NCBI GenBank assembly: GCA_029882725.1
Contig: JAOUKG010000185.1
Location: 1-6,107, forward strand
Source: Cyclobacteriaceae bacterium
GTDB lineage: Bacteria; Bacteroidota; Bacteroidia; Cytophagales; Cyclobacteriaceae
DNA: 6,107 nucleotides
Direction of reading: 5' to 3'
Positions 1 to 6,070 of this stretch are shown one piece after another; the first letter of the stretch is position 1; every line of letters begins with the position of its first letter. The notes under the pieces were generated by a model, which saw only the letters and a list, made by a program, of their open reading frames with translations, had not been told where the DNA came from and did not search any database. The translations under genes were made by a program, and so were the position numbers.

Positions 1-796
1 GATCTGGGCTCCGGCGGGTGGTGGTTCTGCCATGGGAAGTGCATCCGAAAGAAAGCAGTTTGTTGAAATGGTGAGGAAAACTTGCGAAAATGCAGCAGTT
101 TTAAATAAACATGGCGTTCGTCAATATGGAATTATACGAATTGATTCAGCCGATTCGCCGGAAAATTGGGCCACCGATAAATTGGGCAATACTAAAAAAA
201 TTGCAAACACTTTTCGTGAAGCGGCTAAGGTAGCAGCAGATTATGGGGAAAAATTGGCCGCAGAAGGGGAAATATGCTGGGCCGGTATGCACTCATGGAA
301 GCACATGTTGCAGCTTCTTGAGGAGGTAGGGATGCCGGAAAGTCTTGGTTTTCAGGCAGATTTGGCTCATACTTATTTGTTTCTTTTGGGGTATAATGCC
401 AGCGAAAATGCTTTATTAAAACCAGATTATACAGAGGAAGAATTTTGGGAAGCCTATAAAAAAATGACCGATTCTCTGGCTCCCTGGCTGATGGATTTTC
501 ATGTGGCACAAAGCAACGGAACTGTCTTCGGAAGTGGTTCTCATGATAAAACAGGAAGGCATTGCACAGCCGATGCTCCTGATGGAAAATTGGATGTAGT
601 TCGTTGTGCTACTTATTGGCTGCTCGACGAAAACAATAAGATCAGAAATAATATTCAGCATATTTGCTGGGACGGCTGTATGTTCCCGAATGCAGTATTG
701 GAGTCATCTCAAACATGGATGGATGTACTGGATTTAATGATAGCAGTCAGGGATGAGATTTCGCTCCAAACCATTGGTAAGGCGAGGGGTAATTAA
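1..796 (+). CDS. Xylose-isomerase-like TIM-barrel protein (sugar phosphate isomerase/epimerase family), 5'-truncated by window edge
   Basis: Probable cytoplasmic sugar isomerase/epimerase of the AP-endonuclease-2 TIM-barrel superfamily; the substrate is unknown. The frame is open to the first bases of the window: codons before the ATG at 32 read IWAPAGGGSA and run smoothly into MGSASERK, so that ATG is probably internal and the N-terminal strands are missing. About 264 residues are visible. Counting from M at 32, likely metal-site positions are E80 (EGEICW), D110 and H113 (QADLAH) and H157 (DFHVAQ). D214 in ICWDG sits where many relatives have a Glu. The motifs GSGSHDKTGRH and GKLD resemble a subgroup I know from Bacteroidota and Planctomycetes sugar clusters, usually labelled only as xylose isomerase or sugar phosphate isomerase. 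The stop TAA is 37 bp before the next gene. Family is fairly sure; the reaction is not. Confidence 0.85.
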   Translation, partial: IWAPAGGGSAMGSASERKQFVEMVRKTCENAAVLNKHGVRQYGIIRIDSADSPENWATDKLGNTKKIANTFREAAKVAADYGEKLAAEGEICWAGMHSWKHMLQLLEEVGMPESLGFQADLAHTYLFLLGYNASENALLKPDYTEEEFWEAYKKMTDSLAPWLMDFHVAQSNGTVFGSGSHDKTGRHCTADAPDGKLDVVRCATYWLLDENNKIRNNIQHICWDGCMFPNAVLESSQTWMDVLDLMIAVRDEISLQTIGKARGN

Positions 797-833
797 TTGT
801 AAAAGAGTACTATAATATACAATACACTAAGAC

Positions 834-1691
834 ATGAAAAATATAAGCATTGGTTTTAATCTTCTGGTCTGGTCGGCAACGATTTCTGAAGAGTTGTTGC
901 CTATGGCGGAAAGATTGAAAAAAATAGGTTATGATGGCCTTGAAACTTCCATGGGGGAAACCAGGGAGGAGCCTTATAGAAAGTTTGGAAGAGAGGCCGG
1001 TGATATGGGATTGAAGGTAAATTGTTGTCTGGCCGTAGGGGCAGATGAGAATCCTGTGAGCGAGTCTGCTGCCGTCAGGCAAAAAGGCCTGGATAAAATT
1101 AAATGGTCAGTGGACCGGGCGCATGATATGGGAGGAAATTTGGTTTGCGGTCCATTCCATTCTGCATTTGCCACTTTTTCAAGAAAAGCACCTACTGAAC
1201 AAGAATATGCCTGGAGTGCTGAAATATTGCAGAAAGCAGGGGAGTATGCGGCACAGGCAAATGTTATTTTGGCTCTGGAGGCTCTGAATCGTTTTGAATG
1301 TTATTTATGTAATACCATGGATCAGTTAGTGAAGTTGGTAAATCAAGTGGGGCATCCTTCCGTGGTCACCATGTACGACACGCATCATGCCAACATCGAA
1401 GAAAAGAATATAACGAATTCCATAATCAATACAGGAAGCCTGCTTCAGCACGTTCATATTTCTGAAAACGATCGTGGCACTCCCGGCGAAGGTCATATTC
1501 AATGGGAACAAACTTTTGCGGCTTTATCTGAAATAAATTACAAAGGATGGATGACTATAGAGGCATTCACACGCAATGACCCCGATTTCGCTAATGCCAT
1601 TAATGTATGGAGGGAATATTCCAGTCCCTGGGATATCGCCGAAAAGGGACATCGGTTTATTAAAGACATGTGTGAAAAGCACGGTTTATAA
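834..1691 (+). CDS. Ketose 3-epimerase, D-tagatose/D-psicose (allulose) 3-epimerase family
   Basis: A 285-residue TIM-barrel enzyme expected to interconvert ketohexoses at C3 (for example D-fructose/D-psicose or D-tagatose/D-sorbose) using a divalent metal such as Mn2+ or Co2+. The length matches characterised D-tagatose 3-epimerases. Key residues line up with that family at a constant offset of three: metal ligands E149 (LALEALNRFE), D182 (MYDTHH), H208 (HVHIS) and E243 (TIEAF); substrate-contacting E155, H185 and R214 (ENDRGTPGEGH). No signal peptide is visible, so it should be cytoplasmic. The ATG at 834 directly precedes strand beta-1 (ISIGFNLLVWS), and no good ribosome binding site is seen, as is usual in Bacteroidota. 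It lies 37 bp after the previous stop and is likely co-transcribed with it. Hydroxypyruvate isomerase is an alternative label, but the ENDRGTPG motif and the 152/158/185/188/211/217/246-type pattern favour a 3-epimerase. The true substrate remains inferred. Confidence 0.9.
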   Translation: MKNISIGFNLLVWSATISEELLPMAERLKKIGYDGLETSMGETREEPYRKFGREAGDMGLKVNCCLAVGADENPVSESAAVRQKGLDKIKWSVDRAHDMGGNLVCGPFHSAFATFSRKAPTEQEYAWSAEILQKAGEYAAQANVILALEALNRFECYLCNTMDQLVKLVNQVGHPSVVTMYDTHHANIEEKNITNSIINTGSLLQHVHISENDRGTPGEGHIQWEQTFAALSEINYKGWMTIEAFTRNDPDFANAINVWREYSSPWDIAEKGHRFIKDMCEKHGL

Positions 1692-1742
1692 TTATTAAAA
1701 ACATAACTGATCGACTATAGTTTTACTATTGAAAATCGACTT

Positions 1743-1778
1743 GAACACATTAATGAACGCATTAAAGAACACATAAAA
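1743..1778 (+). repeat. Three tandem 12-bp repeats upstream of the third TIM-barrel gene
   Basis: Three adjacent 12-bp units read GAACACATTAAT, GAACGCATTAAA and GAACACATAAAA. They end 9 bp before the GTG at 1788. The unit length is a multiple of three and of roughly one helical turn. The frame of the downstream gene is open through the repeats and would read EHIN-ERIK-EHIK, but no ATG is present in that frame. The repeats could be a protein-binding site, a leader element, or chance slippage. Confidence 0.6.
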
Positions 1779-1787
1779 CAGATTGTT

Positions 1788-2597
1788 GTGGCCAGAATAA
1801 AAATTGCTTGTGAAACCTATACCTGGCAAATGCCGGGTGAACAGTATAAAGGTAAGCTGGAACATATAATGGAAGTGACAGCTAGCGCCGGCTTCCAGGG
1901 CATAGAACCCGAAACCAGTTTCATTCAGCATTTATCCGACCCTGTTTTGATGCAGGAAGCTCTGGATAAATATGGACTTGAACTCTCGGTATTGTGTCTT
2001 GTGGAAGATTGGCGAAACCCGGTTGAAACCGAATCTGAAAAGGCCCATGCAGAGAAATGGATGGATTTTCTGAAGTATTTTCCCGACACATTACTTTTAT
2101 TGGTACAAATGCCCGGAAAAGACAGGGAGAGTCTTCGGGAAAGGCAGCAAAATTTGATTAGCTGTAACAATGAGATCGCCAAAAGGGCTGCAGACAGAGG
2201 AATTCGTTGCTCAAACCACCCCAATTCCCCGGAAGGATCCGTATTCAGGACGGCCGACGATTATGAAATTTTGCTAAATGGTCTGGATTCTTCCATCGGA
2301 TTTACCCCGGATGTAGGTCATATAGCAAAAGGGGGTATGGATCCTCTTTCAATCGTTAAAAAATACAGGGATCGTGTAAACTGTATCCATTACAAGGATA
2401 TGTACGATAATTTAAAATGGGCACCCATGGGAAGCGGGATCATTGATTTCGCAGGTATCACCAAAGAACTAGTCACTACGGGTTATGAAGGCTGGATCAT
2501 TGTGGAAGATGAATGCGACAAAGCTATAACAGATCCCGACGGCGTTACTTTAACGGATGGCCAATTTGTAGAGGAAATACTTAAAACATTACTTTAA
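1788..2597 (+). CDS. Sugar phosphate isomerase/epimerase, IolE (inosose dehydratase)-like TIM barrel
   Basis: A 269-residue cytoplasmic TIM-barrel protein of the AP-endonuclease-2 superfamily, closest in motif pattern to IolE-like proteins; the reaction could be dehydration or isomerisation of a keto-sugar or inosose. The start is GTG at 1788, giving MARIKIACETYTW, where KIACETYTW is the first strand. The next ATG in frame (M15) would cut into it. Visible motifs are NHPNSPEGSVF (143-153), FTPDVGHIAKGG (172-183), CIHYKD (199-204), PMGSGIIDF (213-221) and IIVEDE (237-242). Likely metal ligands are D175, H201 and E240, with H178 nearby. The usual fourth Glu ligand on the middle strand is not obvious; H144 or E149 may replace it. 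The gene lies 96 bp after the epimerase and ends in two in-frame stops, TAA then TAG. The family is clear; the exact function is not. Confidence 0.85.
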   Translation: MARIKIACETYTWQMPGEQYKGKLEHIMEVTASAGFQGIEPETSFIQHLSDPVLMQEALDKYGLELSVLCLVEDWRNPVETESEKAHAEKWMDFLKYFPDTLLLLVQMPGKDRESLRERQQNLISCNNEIAKRAADRGIRCSNHPNSPEGSVFRTADDYEILLNGLDSSIGFTPDVGHIAKGGMDPLSIVKKYRDRVNCIHYKDMYDNLKWAPMGSGIIDFAGITKELVTTGYEGWIIVEDECDKAITDPDGVTLTDGQFVEEILKTLL

Positions 2598-2605
2598 TAG
2601 GCATT

Positions 2606-2622
2606 GCATAACCGGGTTTAAC
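2606..2622 (+). repeat. Intergenic motif copy 1 (GCATAA..CGGGTTTAAC)
   Basis: GCATAACCGGGTTTAAC lies just after the stop of the third TIM-barrel gene, in the 99-bp spacer before the lipoprotein gene. A near copy, GCATAATTCGGGTTTAAC, lies at 5797-5814 after the lipoprotein gene. Both are intergenic and in the same orientation. The function is unknown; it may be a regulatory site or the remnant of a dispersed repeat. Confidence 0.45.
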
Positions 2623-2696
2623 TTAGTGGTATTCAATTATTCTATCAAAGCAAATTAACTTATAATAGACTATGATTCTCATATAAATTAAAAATT

Positions 2697-5600
2697 ATGA
2701 ACCTTAAGATTATCTTGTATATATCATTGGTGTCAACGACTTTATTGTTTACCCATTGTTCCGAAACAAAAAATGTAGGTTTCTGGGATTTTGAAATTCA
2801 AATGAATTGGGACGAGGAGTATGTTGAGGAGGTACACGGCACAATGAAATTGTACGAGAGTCCCGACTTTCATGGGAAATTGATTTCGGTTCATTGGGGA
2901 ACCTATGACATCCTGGATTTTAACCTTGAGGGTAATTTATTAAAAGGAAAAATCGTATTGAGACAAGACACTTTTTTACTTGAGGCCAGAATAGATAATA
3001 ATTTGATGAAAGGAAATTTAGCAAATGATGAACATAAATTTCCATTTTCTGCTGAAAAAATACCTTCTGAATATATTCCTGCCAATCGTTTAGAACCCAA
3101 ATATCTTGTAGATGAAACTATGCTTCCCGATTATGAAAGCAATATCGACCATGCCGGAATAATTGATAATTTCGACAGGAATGCGTTTTTAAGGGGACAA
3201 AGAATTTATAATGACAATTGCATCAATTGCCACGGAAACGCTCAAATTGAAGGATCAATACCTTTGTCGAGAAAATTTTGGAAAGACTCATTTAAAGTTG
3301 GGAACGATCCCTACTCAATGTATCAGGTGCTTTCAAAAGGATATGCTACCATGCCCCCCCAACCCAATATGACTCCCGGGGAAAAATACGATGTAATTCT
3401 TTATATCCGGGAGAATTTTTTAAGGCAGGAAAACAAAGGAGAATATTTTAAAATTAGTGAGGGATACCTTTCGCAACTTCCAAAAGGTGATGAAAAAGGG
3501 CCAGAAACAAAGCCCTATCACCCTTGGTCTGATATGGATTATGGTAATTTCTTCATCAATACCTATGAATTGGTGGATGAAGAAACGGGGCCTGCCAGGT
3601 TTCATTCCCCGGGACCCAGACCCTATCAGGACGAAGATTATAGTAAATCTAATTTCGCTTATAAAGGAATAGCTGTTCGTGTGGATGCAGGAAAAGGGGG
3701 AGTCTCGGAAGGGAAAGTTTGGATGATGTTCGACCATGATGTGATGCGTGTGGCTGGAGGTTGGTCGGGAGAAGGATTTATTGATTGGGATGGTATTTTA
3801 TTAAATGATCGCCATGAAACCTACCCCAGAACGATTGGAAAACTGCATTTTGAAAATACAGTCGGCCCCGCATGGGCCAATCCGGCCAACGGCAGCTATG
3901 ATGACCCAAGGTTTACTGCACGGGATGGTAGACAATTTGGTCCACTGCCCAAGGAATGGACAGATTTTAAAGGAATTTATTATTATGAAGATAAGGTCAT
4001 CGTTTCCTATTCTGTTGGAAGGGCCTCGGTGCTGGAATTAATGGGTATGGAAGAGGTAAATGGGAATATTATTTTCACAAGAACATTGAATTTTGGTAAT
4101 ATAACCAAGCCATTGCAATCTCGTGTAGCAAAAAAAGGAACTCATGTGGCAGTAAAGGGTAAAGGGGCGAGTATTCGTGAAGAAGGGGATTATGTAGTTC
4201 TTGATATTTCTGAAAATACAGAAAATATCAAATTATTTATTACTGATTCGGGAGATTCTGAGTTGCAAAACCTGGCTGAAAATTCTACTGAACCTGAAAG
4301 CCTTGAAAAATACACCAAGGGTGGAAAAGCACATTATAGCGAAGAATTGATAACATCCACTACTCTTGGGAATGAAAATAATCCCATTGCTGTGGATTGG
4401 ATCAATCTTCCTTTTGATAATCCCTGGAAAAGTAGGATGAAGCTCAGTGGAATCGATTTTATGAGTGATTCCAATATGGCTGTGGTTTGTACTGTAGGGG
4501 GTGATGTGTGGAGGATTACAGGTTTAATGGACAATTCAGGTCAGTTGAAATGGAAACGAATAGCCTCGGGATTATTTCAACCTCTTGGAATTAAAGTAAT
4601 TGATGACAGAGTATTCATTACCTGTCGGGATCAGATTGTTTTATTGCATGATTTGAATGGAGATGAAGAGACTGATTACTATGAAAGTTTTAATCACGAT
4701 CATCAGGTGTCCGATCATTTTCATGAGTTTGCTATGGGGTTACAGGCCGATGAGCAAGGCAATTTGTATTACGCAAAAAGTGGTCGGCATGCACGTGAAG
4801 CCCTGATTCCACAGCATGGGACACTAATAAAGGTTAGTAAAGATGGCTCAAGCAGTCAAATAATTGCAAAAGGATTTCGGGCTGCAAACGGGGTTTGTAT
4901 TAACCCGGATGGAAGTTTTATCGTTACCGATCAGCAGGGGTATTGGAATCCGATGAACCGCATCAATTGGATAGAGGGGGAAGGTAATTTCTACGGAAAT
5001 ATGTGGGGGTATAATCCTCCCAAGGATACTTCCAGAGCTGCAATGGAGAAACCTTTGGTCTGGGTAGATATGGAGTTTGATAATTCTCCTTCAGAGCTGA
5101 TGTGGGTTGAAAGTGAACAGTGGGGACCGCTGAATGGAAGTTTATTAAGCTTTTCATATGGTTATGGCAAAGCACAACTAGTTCTTCATGAGAAAGTAAA
5201 TGGGCAAATGCAGGGGGGGGTAATTGATTTGCCCGGTGTGAGGTTTTTAACCGGAGTGATGAGGGGAAGGTTTCATCCTGAAAACGGGTATTTATATGCT
5301 TGCGGAATGTCTGCCTGGGGAACTTCGCAAATGATGAAAGGAGGAGGATTGTACCGATTGCGTTATACAGGAAAAACAATACCAGTTCCTGTGTCCCTTA
5401 ATGTTAAGGAATCAGGACTGAAATTAACATTCCTTAGTGAGTTAAATAGTAATGAAGCTAATAATCTTCAGAATTATGAAATTAAAACCTGGGATTTGGT
5501 AAGAAGCAGCAAATATGGGTCTGACAGGTATAATATAAAGACTCTGGATATTGCAGAAATTAAAATTTCTGAAGATGGTAAAAGTGTATTTCTGAAAATT

Positions 5601-5714
5601 CCTGAAATAAATCCGGTAGATGTTATGACCATCAAATATAAGTTAAATGATAAAGATGGAAATCAAATAGAAGGTACGGTGCAGAATACTATTCATCATT
5701 TGGGAAAAGATTAA
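2697..5714 (+). CDS. Large probable lipoprotein: cytochrome c domain, DUF6797-like region, beta-propeller and Ig-like C-terminus
   Basis: A 1005-residue exported protein. Residues 1-20 form a hydrophobic signal and C21 (LFTHC) is the probable lipidated cysteine, although His at -1 is atypical. Residues about 28-120 are a beta-rich domain with alternating hydrophobics. Residues about 160-245 are a single c-type haem domain with CINCH (C175, C178, H179) and probable sixth ligand M219 (ATMPPQ). Residues about 275-470 (RFHSPGPRPY, MMFDHDVMRVAGGW, FENTVGPAWANP) resemble DUF6797. Residues about 580-890 look like a sorbosone-dehydrogenase-type beta-propeller (GIDFMSDSNMAV, ANGVCINPDGSFIVTDQQG, GNFYGN). 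Residues about 895-1000 look like an Ig-like domain known from planctomycete haem proteins. It probably acts in the periplasm or on the outer membrane in oxidation or binding of carbohydrate; no catalytic residue set is identified. ATG at 2697 is preceded by an AT-rich leader without Shine-Dalgarno. G8 and C7 tracts lie within the gene. Confidence 0.85.
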   Translation: MNLKIILYISLVSTTLLFTHCSETKNVGFWDFEIQMNWDEEYVEEVHGTMKLYESPDFHGKLISVHWGTYDILDFNLEGNLLKGKIVLRQDTFLLEARIDNNLMKGNLANDEHKFPFSAEKIPSEYIPANRLEPKYLVDETMLPDYESNIDHAGIIDNFDRNAFLRGQRIYNDNCINCHGNAQIEGSIPLSRKFWKDSFKVGNDPYSMYQVLSKGYATMPPQPNMTPGEKYDVILYIRENFLRQENKGEYFKISEGYLSQLPKGDEKGPETKPYHPWSDMDYGNFFINTYELVDEETGPARFHSPGPRPYQDEDYSKSNFAYKGIAVRVDAGKGGVSEGKVWMMFDHDVMRVAGGWSGEGFIDWDGILLNDRHETYPRTIGKLHFENTVGPAWANPANGSYDDPRFTARDGRQFGPLPKEWTDFKGIYYYEDKVIVSYSVGRASVLELMGMEEVNGNIIFTRTLNFGNITKPLQSRVAKKGTHVAVKGKGASIREEGDYVVLDISENTENIKLFITDSGDSELQNLAENSTEPESLEKYTKGGKAHYSEELITSTTLGNENNPIAVDWINLPFDNPWKSRMKLSGIDFMSDSNMAVVCTVGGDVWRITGLMDNSGQLKWKRIASGLFQPLGIKVIDDRVFITCRDQIVLLHDLNGDEETDYYESFNHDHQVSDHFHEFAMGLQADEQGNLYYAKSGRHAREALIPQHGTLIKVSKDGSSSQIIAKGFRAANGVCINPDGSFIVTDQQGYWNPMNRINWIEGEGNFYGNMWGYNPPKDTSRAAMEKPLVWVDMEFDNSPSELMWVESEQWGPLNGSLLSFSYGYGKAQLVLHEKVNGQMQGGVIDLPGVRFLTGVMRGRFHPENGYLYACGMSAWGTSQMMKGGGLYRLRYTGKTIPVPVSLNVKESGLKLTFLSELNSNEANNLQNYEIKTWDLVRSSKYGSDRYNIKTLDIAEIKISEDGKSVFLKIPEINPVDVMTIKYKLNDKDGNQIEGTVQNTIHHLGKD
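3354..3360 (+). repeat. C7 homopolymer tract in the haem domain
   Basis: Seven C residues directly follow the codon of M219, the probable haem-iron ligand, and encode P220-P221. Loss of one C would give a TGA four codons after the tract; gain of one C would reach a TAA some 30 codons later. It is a possible slippage site or sequencing-error site. Confidence 0.5.
5213..5220 (+). repeat. G8 homopolymer tract in the lipoprotein gene
   Basis: Eight G residues span codons Q839-V842. With nine G the reading becomes GGT-AAT-TGA, and with seven G it becomes TAA directly after GGG-GGG. Either slip therefore stops translation at once and removes about 163 residues, including the end of the propeller and the Ig-like domain. 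G8 is uncommon in an AT-rich genome. Confidence 0.6.
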
Positions 5715-5796
5715 AGCCGGGTTCGTCGTGTTGGTCCTGATTTCCACCCGGTCCTTGTTCAATTTATTTTGAAGTCTGTCTTTTGAGGACAAACCA

Positions 5797-5814
5797 GCAT
5801 AATTCGGGTTTAAC
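5797..5814 (+). repeat. Intergenic motif copy 2 (GCATAA..CGGGTTTAAC)
   Basis: GCATAATTCGGGTTTAAC matches the copy at 2606-2622 except for the two or three bases between GCATAA and CGGGTTTAAC. A weaker relative, ATTGCATAAACTGGG, is at 5974-5988 (compare ATTGCATAACCGGG upstream of the lipoprotein gene). Confidence 0.45.
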
Positions 5815-5825
5815 ACGGATTATGT

Positions 5826-5840
5826 AATAGAAATTCTATT
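5826..5840. repeat. 15-nt perfect palindrome
   Basis: AATAGAA-A-TTCTATT is perfectly symmetric around the central A. Flanking CGGA (5816-5819) and TCCG (5840-5843) are also complementary, separated on the left side by a short unpaired stretch. It could be an operator-type site or a small hairpin just before the long foldback. Confidence 0.45.
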
Positions 5841-5842
5841 CC

Positions 5843-5959
5843 GGCTCAAAAACGGTTCAAAGATGCGCAAGAAAGTCGATTTTGGTACTCACCATAATGG
5901 TTACTGTGTTTCCGTGCCAAAATCTCCTTTTTTACGCATCTTTTTTGCCTTTTTGACCC
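5843..5959. repeat. Long imperfect inverted repeat (foldback), arms of about 46 nt, 25-nt loop
   Basis: The left arm 5843-5888 pairs with the right arm 5914-5959. The inner 27 positions (5862-5888 with 5914-5940) pair at 22 plus two G-U wobbles: GATGCG with CGCATC, and GATTTTGGTAC with GTGCCAAAATC. The outer 19 positions pair at 13. The 25-nt loop contains an 11-nt palindrome, ACCATAATGGT (5891-5901). It may be a terminator, an RNA hairpin, or a small foldback mobile element. Confidence 0.65.
5862..5946 (+). terminator. Possible intrinsic terminator for the upstream gene(s)
   Basis: The inner 27-bp stem of the foldback ends in CGCATC and is followed directly by TTTTTT (5941-5946) and more T-rich sequence, as an intrinsic terminator would be. 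It is unusually long and starts 148 nt after the lipoprotein stop codon. On the minus strand the matching T-run is shorter, so the + direction is favoured. Confidence 0.4.
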
Positions 5960-6053
5960 TCATAACGAATCCTATTGCATAAACTGGGCAATGTCGTTAA
6001 GTTAAGAGGAAAGCATTAAAATTGTAGTAATTTTCAATTCTCAGCTGTACCAA

Positions 6054-6070
6054 TGACCCTGTAAGGGTCA
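6054..6070. repeat. Perfect 7-bp hairpin with 3-nt loop
   Basis: TGACCCT-gta-AGGGTCA forms a compact perfect inverted repeat. TGACCCT also occurs at 5954-5960, at the outer end of the foldback right arm. No T-run follows on the + strand, so a terminator role is not supported in that direction. Confidence 0.5.

Noticed and set aside
32..34. ATG at 32 as the true start of the first gene
   Set aside because: The same frame is open to the window edge and reads a family-like WAPAGGGSAMG; the barrel would lack its first strands if it began here.
1717..1729. ATAGT-ttt-ACTAT small hairpin, and ATCGACT direct repeat at 1710-1716 and 1735-1741
   Set aside because: Very short, AT-rich or isolated, and easily explained by chance in this spacer.
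2661..2666. TATAAT upstream of the lipoprotein gene as a -10 box
   Set aside because: No matching -35 is present, the spacer is AT-rich so the hexamer is expected by chance, and Bacteroidota promoters follow a different consensus (TAnnTTTG), which is not seen.
3420..3737. Minus-strand 105-codon open frame
   Set aside because: It is a shadow of the lipoprotein gene with no recognisable family features.
4963..5379. Minus-strand 138-codon open frame
   Set aside because: It lies fully inside the lipoprotein gene, which has clear domain motifs in its own frame; the minus-strand translation has low complexity and no recognisable motif.
5717..5751. CCGGGT/ACCCGG stem directly after the lipoprotein stop as a terminator
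   Set aside because: Only six base pairs around a 23-nt loop and no immediate T-run; the hairpin further downstream is a better candidate.
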